In this document: piece by piece, positions 16,803 to 25,599 of the stretch
Layout: each line of letters starts with the position of its first letter
Numbering within the stretch: position 1 is the first letter of the stretch
Source: Vibrio sp. FE10
GTDB lineage: Bacteria; Pseudomonadota; Gammaproteobacteria; Enterobacterales; Vibrionaceae
Reading direction: 5' to 3'
Length of the DNA: 64,000 bases
Assembly: GCF_030297155.1 (NCBI RefSeq)
Contig: NZ_AP028068.1
Span: forward strand, 372,001-436,000
Translations under genes and position numbers: made by a program
Notes under the pieces: generated by a model
Told to the model about the DNA's origin: nothing
The model's input: the letters and a program-made list of their open reading frames with translations, nothing else
The model's database searches: none

Positions 16803-18089
16803 ATGATTAATTTTTCTGCTTTGAACCGCTTTTCAATTGCAAATAACAAAGCAACAAGGATCCTGCTCGCAAGCTGTGGAATCAACCTGTGCATCGGTGT
16901 TCTCTATACCTGGAGTGTATTCAAAAACTCGCTTTTAGAACTCGGTTGGAACAACACTCAAGCCTCGATGCCCTACACGATCACCATCATCACTCTTTCA
17001 TTGGCACTGCTCATTGCTGGTCGTATTCAAGATAAGATAGGCCCACAAAAGGTATTGATGGTGGGTTCTTTGATGGCGGGCGCAGGAATGATCTTAGCGA
17101 GCCTATCTTTGACGCCATGGAATCTGAATGTGAGCTTTGGTTTGGTCACTGGTGCGGGAATTGGCTTCGCTTACGCATGCTTGAACCCAACTGCAATGAA
17201 GTGGTTTCACTCTTATCAGAAAGGCATGGTCAATGGGTTACTCGCCACGGCATTCGGCCTTGCGGCTATCTATTTAGCACCGCTTACAAGTTACCTAATA
17301 TCCGTCGTTGGATTGGAACAAAGCCTTCGCATACTTGGAATTGGGCTCATCGTCATTGCGTTCCCACTGGCTTGTTCGATCAAGAACCCGCCAATTGGGT
17401 ATGAGCCGAAAGCCAACTCAGAAGAATCTGACTTATCAAAGCCTACACCACCTCCAGCACGAAATTACATGTGGAAAGAGATACTCGCCACCAAGCAATT
17501 CTACCTGTTGTGGTTCACTTACGCCTTTGGCGCTGCCGCAGGTTTGATGATCATCGCCAACATCACCTCGATAGCTGCTGAGCAAGCCAATATCTTAGAA
17601 GGCGCTTATTTGATTGTGACCTTATCGATATTCAACTCGGCAGGTCGATTAGTGTCTGGGCTATTGAGCGACAAGATTGGTGCGTTGAAAACATTAGCGA
17701 TTGCGCTTGGATTGCAAACCATCAATATGCTGCTGTTCAGCCAGTTTGTGTCTAGCCCGACTCTAATGGTTGGCGCGGCGTTGGCAGGCATTGGATACGG
17801 CACCTTATTAGCGGTGTTTCCTTCAATCATGGCGGACTTATACGGCCTGAAAAACTTTGGCGCCAACTACGGAGTGCTTTATACCGCTTGGGGCATTGGT
17901 GGCTTTATCGGCCCTATCCTTGCGGCAATCTCCGTCGATTGGTATGGCAGTTACTCAATCGCCTATTTGATCTGTGCGGTGTTGGTGAGTATCGCCACAG
18001 TCCTGACCTTCAAAGTAAAACCCATTTCAACAGAGCCTTGTAGCGACAAAGCGTCAGCCTCAAGTTATCAACTGAAACGTTCAAGCTAA
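16803..18089 (+). CDS. OFA-family MFS transporter (oxalate/formate antiporter-like)
   Basis: Twelve-segment MFS protein of 428 residues in the OFA family, with the family-typical start CGINLCIGVLYTWSVFKNSL near residue 25 and the stretch GAGIGFAYACLNPTAMKWF around 120-138. Family members exchange small carboxylates; E. coli YhjX is a relative. The first good start is the ATG at 16803, because an earlier in-frame TTG lies inside the upstream terminator. It sits between the yegTUV-like operon and its GntR regulator. This is an addition to the E. coli arrangement, so it may export a product of the pathway. Substrate unknown. Confidence 0.82.
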   Translation: MINFSALNRFSIANNKATRILLASCGINLCIGVLYTWSVFKNSLLELGWNNTQASMPYTITIITLSLALLIAGRIQDKIGPQKVLMVGSLMAGAGMILASLSLTPWNLNVSFGLVTGAGIGFAYACLNPTAMKWFHSYQKGMVNGLLATAFGLAAIYLAPLTSYLISVVGLEQSLRILGIGLIVIAFPLACSIKNPPIGYEPKANSEESDLSKPTPPPARNYMWKEILATKQFYLLWFTYAFGAAAGLMIIANITSIAAEQANILEGAYLIVTLSIFNSAGRLVSGLLSDKIGALKTLAIALGLQTINMLLFSQFVSSPTLMVGAALAGIGYGTLLAVFPSIMADLYGLKNFGANYGVLYTAWGIGGFIGPILAAISVDWYGSYSIAYLICAVLVSIATVLTFKVKPISTEPCSDKASASSYQLKRSS

Positions 18090-18210
18090 CTGGATAAAAC
18101 TTCTGAGTGGTGAAATCTTTGTTTCGCCCTCAGATTTCACATTTCTATTAAGTGTGGGCTGAGAACTTCGGGTATACTTCGATTAAATATAAAAGCTAAA
18201 ACAGACCTTT

Positions 18211-18954
18211 ATGAGCGCTTATCAACCACTGCTTACCCTGATTCAAGAACGAATCGAACAGAAAGATAAATCACCCTTATATCTGAAGATTGCCGATTCA
18301 GTGAAGCTGGCGACTGAGCAACAGATGCTCAAAGGTGGAGACTTCATTCCTACCGAGCGTGAGTTCAGTGACAAGCTTGGTGTGTCTCGTATCACCGTTC
18401 GTAAAGCGTTGGATATATTAGATAAAGAAGGCGTGATTGTTCGATCTCGTGGCTTGGGTACCATGATCAGTGAAACCGTTGAGTACTCCAGTAAAGAAGC
18501 GACAGGCTTCTCTCAACAAGTGGTTTTGAAAGGCAAAAAACCCGACACGTTATGGATTAAGAAAGACGTGATTGCGTGTTCTTCTGAAATAGCCAAGATG
18601 CTTAAAATAGCCGAGAACGATCAAGTCTTTCTGTTAAAACGCGTTCGTTACATTGACGAGCAAGCCGTATCCATTGAAGAATCTTACGTTCCTGCGCATC
18701 TTATCCACGACCCTGACGAGATCCAATTGTCGCTTTACGACTACTTCCGCAGCCAAGATATCTCACCGACAAAAACTCAAAGCCGAGTGTCCGCTAAGAT
18801 GCCAACGGAAGAGTTTCTAGAGAAGCTCAATATCGATGAAACGGTGCCTGTGCTGCTTATCGAGCAAACCGCTTACGATAAAAAAGGCGTACCGATTGAA
18901 TACAGTATCAACCGCTGTCGTGGTGATATGTATGTGTTCGTGAGCGAAGACTAG
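18211..18954 (+). CDS. yegW: GntR-family (HutC subfamily) regulator, YegW-like
   Basis: Transcription factor of 247 residues. Residues about 15-88 are a GntR winged helix (GGDFIPTEREFSDKLGVSRITVRKALDIL) and residues about 105-240 are a UTRA effector-binding domain ending in EYSINRCRGDMYVFVSED. It follows the yegT-yegU-yegV-like genes and is most likely their regulator, as the yegW gene lies beside yegTUV in E. coli. The effector is probably a nucleoside or phosphosugar, by inference. The stop codon lies within a tandem repeat of seven bases. Confidence 0.87.
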   Translation: MSAYQPLLTLIQERIEQKDKSPLYLKIADSVKLATEQQMLKGGDFIPTEREFSDKLGVSRITVRKALDILDKEGVIVRSRGLGTMISETVEYSSKEATGFSQQVVLKGKKPDTLWIKKDVIACSSEIAKMLKIAENDQVFLLKRVRYIDEQAVSIEESYVPAHLIHDPDEIQLSLYDYFRSQDISPTKTQSRVSAKMPTEEFLEKLNIDETVPVLLIEQTAYDKKGVPIEYSINRCRGDMYVFVSED

Positions 18955-18983
18955 CTTCTAGCTTCTAGCTTCTAGCTTCTAGC
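18951..18983. repeat. Tandem 7-base repeat CTAGCTT, 4.7 copies
   Basis: Four full CTAGCTT units plus CTAGC. The TAG stop codon of the GntR gene is inside the first unit, so copy-number change would not alter the protein. A terminator follows 21 bases later. Confidence 0.9.
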
Positions 18984-19004
18984 ATCAATAATGACAGCAG
19001 ATAC

Positions 19005-19072
19005 AAAAAGCCCGTTAACCTTACTCAAATTAGCAATCGCAACTAATTAACAGTAGGACTAACGGGCTTTTT
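19005..19072. terminator. Bidirectional terminator between yegW-like and ohrR
   Basis: AAAAAGCCCGTTA (19005-19017) pairs with TAACGGGCTTTTT (19060-19072) around a 42-base loop. It separates convergent genes and has A and T runs on the two sides. Confidence 0.82.
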
Positions 19073-19108
19073 CAATTTCTGATTGTCATGGCCGAAAACT
19101 AAAAGTAG

Positions 19109-19546
19109 TTACTTGGTCAAATTACCAAGCAACTGCTCACACTGTGCTTTTAGCGATTTAAGCTCATCTTCATTCATCTGAGAAAGACACAGCATTTCAA
19201 CTGGCACGGTTTGCGCTTGTTCTTTGAGCTCTACTCCCGCAGGTGTCAGTGTAATAACCCGAACTCGTTCGTCTTCAGCACTGCGAGTTCTAAGCACATA
19301 ACCTTTCGCTTCCAAACGCTTGAGTAATGGCGTCAACGTCCCTGAATCCAAATACGTTTTCGCGCCTAGAGCTTTAACATTGATCTCTTGTTGCTCCCAC
19401 AGCACCATCATCACGATGTACTGCAAGTAAGTAAGATCAAGCGCTTTCAGTAAAGGTTGATACGCTCTACTCATTGCATTCGACGCACTATACAACGCAA
19501 AACACACCTGATTATCCAGCTTTAGATAGTCATCTTGGTCGCTCAT
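19109..19546 (-). CDS. ohrR: MarR-family organic hydroperoxide sensor OhrR
   Basis: MarR-type repressor of 145 residues. The peroxide-sensing cysteine C15 in DNQVCFALYSASNAM sits at the position of C15 of Bacillus OhrR. The winged helix with AKTYLDSGTLTPLLKRLEAKGY around 60-80 and the wing RSAEDERVRVITLT follow the family pattern. Oxidation of the cysteine by organic hydroperoxides releases DNA. It is divergent from ohr and two palindromes lie between them. I start at the ATG at 19546, seven bases after GAGG. Confidence 0.92.
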   Translation of the reverse strand: MSDQDDYLKLDNQVCFALYSASNAMSRAYQPLLKALDLTYLQYIVMMVLWEQQEINVKALGAKTYLDSGTLTPLLKRLEAKGYVLRTRSAEDERVRVITLTPAGVELKEQAQTVPVEMLCLSQMNEDELKSLKAQCEQLLGNLTK

Positions 19547-19568
19547 GATCACCTCACTAATAAATTAA

Positions 19569-19580
19569 ATTGTGCACAAT
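19569..19580. promoter_or_regulatory. Palindrome ATTGTGCACAAT, candidate OhrR operator
   Basis: Perfect 12-base palindrome just upstream of ohrR in the ohrR-ohr gap. It has the TTGnnCAA character reported for OhrR sites. Confidence 0.6.
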
Positions 19581-19616
19581 ATACTTGCACGCTCAAATTT
19601 TATCAATTAAGCTAGT

Positions 19617-19650
19617 TGTAAAATTAAGTTGCGCACGATTTAATTTTACA
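19617..19650. promoter_or_regulatory. 34-base inverted repeat before ohr, candidate OhrR operator
   Basis: TGTAAAATTAA (19617-19627) and TTAATTTTACA (19640-19650) are perfect arms around a 12-base centre GTTGCGCACGAT that is itself partly palindromic and similar to the 19569 site. It ends 24 bases before the ohr start codon. Confidence 0.65.
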
Positions 19651-19674
19651 CAACTCAAAAAAAGGACTAAAACA

Positions 19675-20097
19675 ATGACAACACTCTACACAACTTCTGC
19701 AACAGCAACGGCAGGTCGTAATGGCCAAGTATCTACTGATGACAATCTACTCTCACTAGCATTGAGCTACCCTAAAGAGATGGGCGGTTCAGGTGAAGCG
19801 ACCAACCCAGAACAGCTCTTTGCTGCGGGCTATTCTGCGTGTTTCTCAAATGCGCTGCTTCATGTTGCTAAAGAGATGAAGATTAAGATCGCATCCGCGC
19901 CAACAACCGCAACGGTTGGTATTGGGCCAAATGGAAATGGTGGCTTTGCTTTAACGGTAGCACTATCTATTGAGCTCGATTTAGAGCAAGAACAGGCTGT
20001 TACGCTTGTGAAAACGGCTCACCAAGTCTGCCCATATTCAAATGCTGTTCGTGGCAACATTGATGTGAAATTGTCGGTTAACGGAGAGGCACTTTAG
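19675..20097 (+). CDS. ohr: Organic hydroperoxide resistance protein Ohr
   Basis: Thiol peroxidase of the Ohr/OsmC fold, 140 residues. The two redox cysteines are C56 (AGYSACFSNALLHVA) and C119 (HQVCPYSNAVRGN), as in characterised Ohr. It reduces organic hydroperoxides in the cytoplasm, usually with lipoylated proteins as electron donor. The start is the ATG at 19675, preceded by AAGGA. It is divergent from ohrR and presumably derepressed when OhrR is oxidised. Confidence 0.94.
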   Translation: MTTLYTTSATATAGRNGQVSTDDNLLSLALSYPKEMGGSGEATNPEQLFAAGYSACFSNALLHVAKEMKIKIASAPTTATVGIGPNGNGGFALTVALSIELDLEQEQAVTLVKTAHQVCPYSNAVRGNIDVKLSVNGEAL

Positions 20098-20250
20098 TCC
20101 CACTTAATGTTTCTTCGAACTCAGTTCTGGGTGCTTGAGAATCCGTTTGAGCGCTTAGAACTTGGCTAATACACAAATCTAGACACCAACAATAAGCTCG
20201 GACGACACTCTGATGCCAAAATAATAAAAACAATTAAGGCATAAAAACAA

Positions 20251-20272
20251 GATATCGAAATATTGCGATATC
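20251..20272. promoter_or_regulatory. GATATCG-N8-CGATATC dyad before the ArsR gene
   Basis: Perfect 7-base arms at 20251-20257 and 20266-20272. The same arms and spacing recur at 20725-20746, so this is a probable ArsR operator (autoregulation). Confidence 0.7.
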
Positions 20273-20322
20273 TTGTTTCGGAGGGTATATTGCACATAAA
20301 TCAATTACAGTAATCCAATGCC

Positions 20323-20631
20323 ATGTCAGATATGAATGAAGTTTTAAAATCGATCAACAACCCTGTTCGCAGAGATATTCTTCATTGGCTAAAGTCGCCA
20401 CATGAGCACTTTAACCTTGAGAAACAGCTCGTTGATACCGATATTGAAGGGGTATGCGTCAGCATTATTCAAGAGAAAAGCGGTTTGTCTCAATCGACGG
20501 TTTCTTCTTACCTATCTAACCTGCAACGTGCAAAGTTGGTGACTTCAAAACGCATTGGCTCGTGGACTTACTACAAGCGTAATGACGAATACATAGAGAA
20601 GTTTTTAAAAGAATTATCTCACTCCCTCTAA
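20323..20631 (+). CDS. ArsR-family winged-helix repressor
   Basis: Small dimeric HTH regulator of 102 residues. The recognition region is SIIQEKSGLSQSTVSSYLSNLQRAKLV around 47-73, followed by the wing TSKRIGSWTYYKRND. I see no CxCxxC-type metal site; the only cysteine is in EGVCVS near residue 45. It may therefore sense oxidation or an organic electrophile rather than a metal. Identical dyads precede this gene and the aldehyde dehydrogenase downstream, so it probably controls both. Effector unknown. Confidence 0.85.
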   Translation: MSDMNEVLKSINNPVRRDILHWLKSPHEHFNLEKQLVDTDIEGVCVSIIQEKSGLSQSTVSSYLSNLQRAKLVTSKRIGSWTYYKRNDEYIEKFLKELSHSL

Positions 20632-20724
20632 CGAGCCGGAACAAAACCGATTGGGTGGACGACACCGCCCTAACTTAAATTTTGATCTTTTAATCTTTAG
20701 CTGTTGTCTATTTTTAGAAAATCG

Positions 20725-20746
20725 GATATCGATAATTCTCGATATC
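20725..20746. promoter_or_regulatory. GATATCG-N8-CGATATC dyad before the aldehyde dehydrogenase
   Basis: Same arms and same 8-base gap as at 20251-20272. It lies about 85 bases before the dehydrogenase start codon. Confidence 0.7.
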
Positions 20747-20829
20747 TAGCTATTTAAATATATAGTTAAGCAAAAATATACAGTTAAGCACAAACAAAAA
20801 TACGAAAAAATTAAACGGAGTTGGTACAC

Positions 20830-22170
20830 ATGAGCAAGTCTATTCAATCTTTTGACCCTAGCAATGGCGAGCTTCTTGGTGAGGTGAACAATGCCTCTGC
20901 AGAGGAAGTGACTCAAACGATTCGTAAGTCAAAATCGGCGCAAAAGGCATGGCGTAAGCTCTCTATGAAGGAGCGCGCACAATCCATCATCAAAGCCTAT
21001 CAACAACTTGATCAGTACGCCGATTCTTTCTCTGAGTTGCTTGCTCGTGAAATGGGTAAAGATATTCGTCGCGCCACTGGCGAAACAACTGGCGCCATTT
21101 ATATGGGTCAGCACTATGCAGAAGAGGCACAACGCGCACTCAATACGCGAAAGCTCTCTGGGTCCACTGAACTTCAATATCGACCACTTGGCGTTGTGGG
21201 TGTTATCTCACCTTGGAATTATCCAGTCATGATGGCCAACAATCTCATCGTGCCTGCGCTCGTTGCTGGTAATACAGTGATTCTAAAACCTTCTGAAGAA
21301 ACGTCTCTTATTGCTGAAGCTTTCTTTGGTGAGTTGCAAAAACACCTGCCTGAAGATGTATTAACCATTGTGCATGGCGACCGTGAAACGGGTAAAGCCT
21401 TGGTTGAAGGTGACATTCAAATGATCGCATTCACCGGTTCAAAAGCTGCCGGCCAAGACATCATGGCGCGTGCGGCAAGTAAGGTAAAACGCCTTGTGAT
21501 GGAGTTAGGCGGCAAAGACCCAATGATCGTCATGCGCGACGCGAACCTAGAACAAGCAGCACGCTTTGCTGTTGCGGGTAGTTTTGAAAACTCAGGACAA
21601 ATGTGTACTTCTATCGAACGTATTTATGTTGATGAGCGTATCGCCGATAAATTTGAACAACGTGTCACCGAGATCGCCAACATGTACCAAATTGGCCCTT
21701 GGGATATGCCCAACGTCAATATCGGGCCAATTATCAATGCGACACAACATGGCAAAATTGTCGACCAGCTAAAAGACGCGCAACAGAAAGGTGCGACTTT
21801 TCTTTTAGGCAGTTCTGATCAGCCCGAGCGTTATATCCGCCCTACGGTTATCACCGGAATGACAGCAGAAATGAAACTGGAAACCGAAGAGACTTTCGGG
21901 CCAGTTGTCGCGATCAGTCGCTATTCCGATATTGATGATGCGATTGGGCGAGCCAACGCCAGTGAGTACGGCCTAGGTGCAGTGGTATTTGGAAACCAAG
22001 GCGCCCACAACGTTGCTGACGAACTCGATGCTGGCATGGTTGGAGTGAATCAAGGACAAGGTGGCAGTGGCGATGCCCCATGGGTTGGTGCGAAACAGAG
22101 CGGCTTGGGGTTCCATGGTTCTGTTGACGGACACCGTCAGTTTGCACAAGTCAAAGTGGTTTCAAAATAA
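20830..22170 (+). CDS. NAD(P)-dependent aldehyde dehydrogenase (succinate-semialdehyde-like)
   Basis: Aldehyde dehydrogenase of 446 residues from the ATG at 20830; an in-frame TTG three codons earlier overlaps the CGGAG ribosome site. Family marks are VISPWNYPVMMANN near 126-139, the general-base glutamate in VMELGGKDPMI near 222, the nucleophilic cysteine in NSGQMCTSIERIYV, and EETFGPVVAISRY near 355. It is on the short side for the superfamily and closest in style to succinate-semialdehyde dehydrogenases. A 2-oxoglutarate oxygenase gene follows 6 bases later. Its promoter carries the ArsR-type dyad. Substrate unknown. Confidence 0.87.
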   Translation: MSKSIQSFDPSNGELLGEVNNASAEEVTQTIRKSKSAQKAWRKLSMKERAQSIIKAYQQLDQYADSFSELLAREMGKDIRRATGETTGAIYMGQHYAEEAQRALNTRKLSGSTELQYRPLGVVGVISPWNYPVMMANNLIVPALVAGNTVILKPSEETSLIAEAFFGELQKHLPEDVLTIVHGDRETGKALVEGDIQMIAFTGSKAAGQDIMARAASKVKRLVMELGGKDPMIVMRDANLEQAARFAVAGSFENSGQMCTSIERIYVDERIADKFEQRVTEIANMYQIGPWDMPNVNIGPIINATQHGKIVDQLKDAQQKGATFLLGSSDQPERYIRPTVITGMTAEMKLETEETFGPVVAISRYSDIDDAIGRANASEYGLGAVVFGNQGAHNVADELDAGMVGVNQGQGGSGDAPWVGAKQSGLGFHGSVDGHRQFAQVKVVSK

Positions 22171-22176
22171 GGGTTC

Positions 22177-22959
22177 ATGATGAATAACAATGAAAATTTC
22201 TATGTGGTTAAACGCGAATCAGGTACTCAACGCAGTGATCTACCCGTATGGGCACCAAAATCGGCTAACCCATTTGCACTTGATAACAACATAAACGCGG
22301 TGTCACGCGCTGAAGTAAATAATGTACCCGGTGCTTTCCAGTTACTCGATGTGCTGCTCCCTGAAGAAGTTCAGCGCATACTCGATGAAGCCAATCAACT
22401 CGGTTTTACGAAAGACGCGGCCGTTTCTTTACCAAGAGAAGTTCGTCACAATCAGAATCTCAACTTGATCGCAGATACTGAAACCCTCGACATTATTTGG
22501 AAGCGTTGCAGAGATCATTTCGTTGATAAATACGATCACTTTGCTGGCGTGAAACCTTTGGGTATTAACGGTCGTTTTCGCTTTTACCGTTACGATGAAG
22601 GGGATTTCTTTAAGATGCATACCGATGGATCGTGGCCTGGCAGTCAGGTTATCGGTGGGGAGTTGGTCGATGATTCATTTGGCGACCGTTGGAGCATGTA
22701 CACCTTCTTGATTCTATTAAGTGACGACTTCGTTGGCGGCGAAACTCAATTTATGGTTAACCGAAGTGACCCGAGTAAGCCTGCTCGTCATCAAGGGCAT
22801 CATCAGGAGAATGCGAATATAGAATCGGTTAGAACACCAAGTGGCAGCGTTCTGTGCTTTCCTCACGGTACTCACCCAGCCCATTGCATACACGGTTCTG
22901 CGCCAATACAGTCTGGAACCAAGTACATTGTTCGTACCGATGTGTTGTTTGAGCTTTAG
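22177..22959 (+). CDS. 2-oxoglutarate/Fe(II)-dependent oxygenase (prolyl 4-hydroxylase-like)
   Basis: 260-residue double-stranded beta-helix dioxygenase. The iron ligands are H148 and D150 (KMHTDGSW) and probably H239 (HCIHGSAP), with K249 (SGTKYIVRTD) in the position that binds 2-oxoglutarate. The segment FRFYRYDEGDFFKMHTDG is the classic prolyl 4-hydroxylase pattern. Such enzymes hydroxylate a protein residue or small molecule with O2 and 2-oxoglutarate, releasing succinate and CO2. It forms an operon with the aldehyde dehydrogenase; hydroxylation that yields an aldehyde, such as dealkylation, would explain the pairing. That is inference. Confidence 0.85.
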   Translation: MMNNNENFYVVKRESGTQRSDLPVWAPKSANPFALDNNINAVSRAEVNNVPGAFQLLDVLLPEEVQRILDEANQLGFTKDAAVSLPREVRHNQNLNLIADTETLDIIWKRCRDHFVDKYDHFAGVKPLGINGRFRFYRYDEGDFFKMHTDGSWPGSQVIGGELVDDSFGDRWSMYTFLILLSDDFVGGETQFMVNRSDPSKPARHQGHHQENANIESVRTPSGSVLCFPHGTHPAHCIHGSAPIQSGTKYIVRTDVLFEL

Positions 22960-23008
22960 CGTGTTGTCTTCATGAGCTGTTGTCTTGATAGCTTTATCTC
23001 TTCCAAAA

Positions 23009-23037
23009 AAAATGTCCCGCTCTAGGCGGGACATTTT
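23009..23037. terminator. Bidirectional terminator between oxygenase and chemoreceptor genes
   Basis: AAAATGTCCCGC (23009-23020) pairs with GCGGGACATTTT (23026-23037), five-base loop, flanked by A and T runs between convergent genes. Confidence 0.88.
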
Positions 23038-23051
23038 GTATAGATGAACTC

Positions 23052-25031
23052 TTAACTCTTAAAAGTATTGGCAATCTGTTTGAGAGAAGCGGCCAATTCA
23101 GCTTGCTCCTTGGCTGTTGCTGCAATTTGAGTAGCACCCGTGGTCGACTCTGTCGATTTCTGCTCTACTGCCATCACGTTCTGAGCGATGTCTTGAGTCA
23201 CAACCGCTTGCTCTTCCGTTGCCGTTGCAATCTGTTCAGTCATGCTGAAGATCTCGCTCACCGCTGCAGAGATGTCTTGTAGCGTATGCTCCACTTCTCT
23301 TGAGTCTTCAACCGCTTTCGATGACATCTTCTTGCTGTTATCGATAACATTGAACGCCGTTTGCACATCAGACTGTAGTGAACTGATGAAGCCTTCAATC
23401 TCTAATGTAGACTCTTGAGTACGTTGCGCCAATGTACGAACTTCATCAGCAACCACTGCAAAGCCACGACCTTGCTCTCCCGCACGAGCCGCTTCAATTG
23501 CCGCATTCAATGCTAATAAGTTAGTTTGATCTGCAACCGACTTAATCACATCAATCACGCTGTTAATGTTATTGCTGCTCTCATGTAGATGAGTAATCTT
23601 GTCGGCTAAACCGTTAATTTCTGAAGCCAGCTTTTCGATAGAGTGGTAAGAATTCTGAACAGTGCTTAAACCTTCTTGCGATTGCTCATCGACCATTTTA
23701 GCCGAGCTTGCTGTCTGCTGAGTTTTAGCCGCAACTTCATTCACTGTTGCTGACAGCTCTTCAGTCGCCGTTGCGATCAAACCAATCTGATCTTGCTGTT
23801 GCACTAAAGTGTCTGAGTTGTACTGACACGTTTGTGATGTCTCTTCAGCCGCTGACGCCAGCGTCAGGCTCGATTGAGAAATACTGTCAATCACACCTGA
23901 GAACTTCTCTAACGTTGCATTCAATGCTGATGATATCTGCCCTAATTCGCTGTTACCAACATACTTAGCGCGAACGGTTAGGTCGTTATCATCACGCACT
24001 TTAGAGAGCATTAACGTCAGGTCTTTTACTCTGGTCGTTAAGTCCGTAATCGCTTTAAAGCTCACAAACGTCGCGAACAACGTAATCACAACGAACAGAG
24101 CAATGCTGGCCATCATCGCAGACTGTGCTTGTGTTGTTTTTTGTTCAGTCAGCGCGATAAGTGATTCCGCTAAATGGTTTTCTGTCTTCTTCAATTGAAC
24201 GATACGAGCCGTCGATTGAGCGAACCAATACACTGGGTCGACATCAAAACCGCTCATCTTAGATTCAGCTAAATCACGAAGCTTCTCAACTTCTGCGACC
24301 GAGCGGTCATTCAACTGTTGCTCAAAGAAACGCACGTTGGCTGAGTTGCTCAACACTTCGAAGTTTGAGAAGTAGGTATTTTGCTCTGTCACCAAAGAGA
24401 TGAATTTCACCAGCATACCTGGGCCAAACTCATTTTTAGAGAAGGTGTTGTTGAGGACAGCGCGCTCGATACCTGCTCGCTCTTTACCTTGCAAGAAGTT
24501 GTAGTAAGCGATGGTTTCAGTCGTAATGGTGGCATCAGAACTCAGTTCAGCAATTAAGGCCGATACGCTAAGCAACTTTGCATTGAGTTTGGTGTAGTAA
24601 CCCAAAGCTTCAGACAACGGGATAGATTGAGAATCCACTCGATTACGAATCGTGGTTATCTGATTAAGGCTTTGGCTTATTTCTGCGTTCAAGCGATTGA
24701 TCTGTGGCAGATCGATATCGGCAGACTGCCAATATTCGTTTCTCTGCTCACGTCTGTTATCTGCACTGGTTCGTTGTGAACGTAATTCACTCACAAATTG
24801 AGTGCCTTGAGAGCCGATAAAGCCAGCCGTCATGCCTCGCTCTTTCTGCAACTCATGCACTAATTCACTGTATACAACCGACAAGCGTGTCAGTTGATTC
24901 AATGAAGACATTTCACTCGTCGTTTCTACGCCTTTGGATATCGCAGAAACGCTGAGCCATAGAAACCCTAAGATCGGCAAAATAAGCAAAGCAATGATTT
25001 TTTGCTTAAAAGACATATCGGTTAATTTCAT
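23052..25031 (-). CDS. Methyl-accepting chemotaxis protein with NIT sensor domain
   Basis: Membrane chemoreceptor of 659 residues. A membrane segment at about 12-30 is followed by a periplasmic helical NIT domain (about 45-295) with the typical [21 protein letters not shown] motif. A second membrane segment lies at about 305-330, then HAMP. The cytoplasmic signalling hairpin centres on the conserved [31 protein letters not shown] tip near 505-535. NIT domains were defined as nitrate/nitrite sensing, but other ligands are possible. It is a single-gene unit. Confidence 0.92.
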   Translation of the reverse strand: MKLTDMSFKQKIIALLILPILGFLWLSVSAISKGVETTSEMSSLNQLTRLSVVYSELVHELQKERGMTAGFIGSQGTQFVSELRSQRTSADNRREQRNEYWQSADIDLPQINRLNAEISQSLNQITTIRNRVDSQSIPLSEALGYYTKLNAKLLSVSALIAELSSDATITTETIAYYNFLQGKERAGIERAVLNNTFSKNEFGPGMLVKFISLVTEQNTYFSNFEVLSNSANVRFFEQQLNDRSVAEVEKLRDLAESKMSGFDVDPVYWFAQSTARIVQLKKTENHLAESLIALTEQKTTQAQSAMMASIALFVVITLFATFVSFKAITDLTTRVKDLTLMLSKVRDDNDLTVRAKYVGNSELGQISSALNATLEKFSGVIDSISQSSLTLASAAEETSQTCQYNSDTLVQQQDQIGLIATATEELSATVNEVAAKTQQTASSAKMVDEQSQEGLSTVQNSYHSIEKLASEINGLADKITHLHESSNNINSVIDVIKSVADQTNLLALNAAIEAARAGEQGRGFAVVADEVRTLAQRTQESTLEIEGFISSLQSDVQTAFNVIDNSKKMSSKAVEDSREVEHTLQDISAAVSEIFSMTEQIATATEEQAVVTQDIAQNVMAVEQKSTESTTGATQIAATAKEQAELAASLKQIANTFKS

Positions 25032-25425
25032 TTTTATTTCCTAGCAGCGAACAAATCTTATCTGTCGGGTAATTAGACACACTTCTAAAACGGTGTACCT
25101 TTACCGAGATCATATAATTATTTAGTTTTATCAATTACCGTGCCATGTCGGACAGCAATCGATAACGCTAGCATTTAACCTTACAGAATTCATTGACTTA
25201 TTTATAAAACTGTTAGCTATGCAACTTTAGAAAACACAAAAAACGTGCAACAACATTTTATTGACGTAAGTGACTGAAAGTTGACAGGTTTTAATAGCCC
25301 TAAAGAGGTATCTTGGTACTCATTATGCCCTCCGTTCTTACTATATATTCAGCCCCAACTATGTATAATGCCGGGCTCAAAAAGTTAAGAATTCAATTAA
25401 CGTAGAAGCATAATCAGAGGTTTTT
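25032..25425. other. Intergenic region upstream of the zinc-ribbon gene
   Basis: 394-base non-coding stretch between the divergent chemoreceptor and the 57-residue gene. A good -10 hexamer TATAAT lies at 25364-25369, 57 bases before the small gene, with only a weak -35. I see no other structure. Confidence 0.45.
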
Positions 25426-25599
25426 ATGGACTGTCCCGCTTGCGAAGAAAACATTGGATGGGAATGGGTAGAAGAAGCAACAATCGAACCCAATGAAGAA
25501 TTCGACTGCCCAGAGTGCGAAGAAACACTGATGTACACTATCGATGAAGGCACCTATTACGGCGCGCAGCATAAAACCGTCGAAGTTATCGATCACTAG
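25426..25599 (+). CDS. 57-residue zinc-ribbon protein
   Basis: Short acidic protein with two CPxC pairs, C3/C6 and C28/C31, spaced as in a zinc ribbon or rubredoxin-like knuckle; nearly a quarter of the residues are Glu or Asp. A CAGAGG ribosome site lies six bases before the ATG and a TATAAT box lies upstream, so it looks expressed. Such proteins may act in nucleic-acid or protein binding or as metal stores; I do not recognise a named family. Its stop codon overlaps the end of an antisense gene remnant. It is below common gene-calling size limits. Confidence 0.75.
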   Translation: MDCPACEENIGWEWVEEATIEPNEEFDCPECEETLMYTIDEGTYYGAQHKTVEVIDH

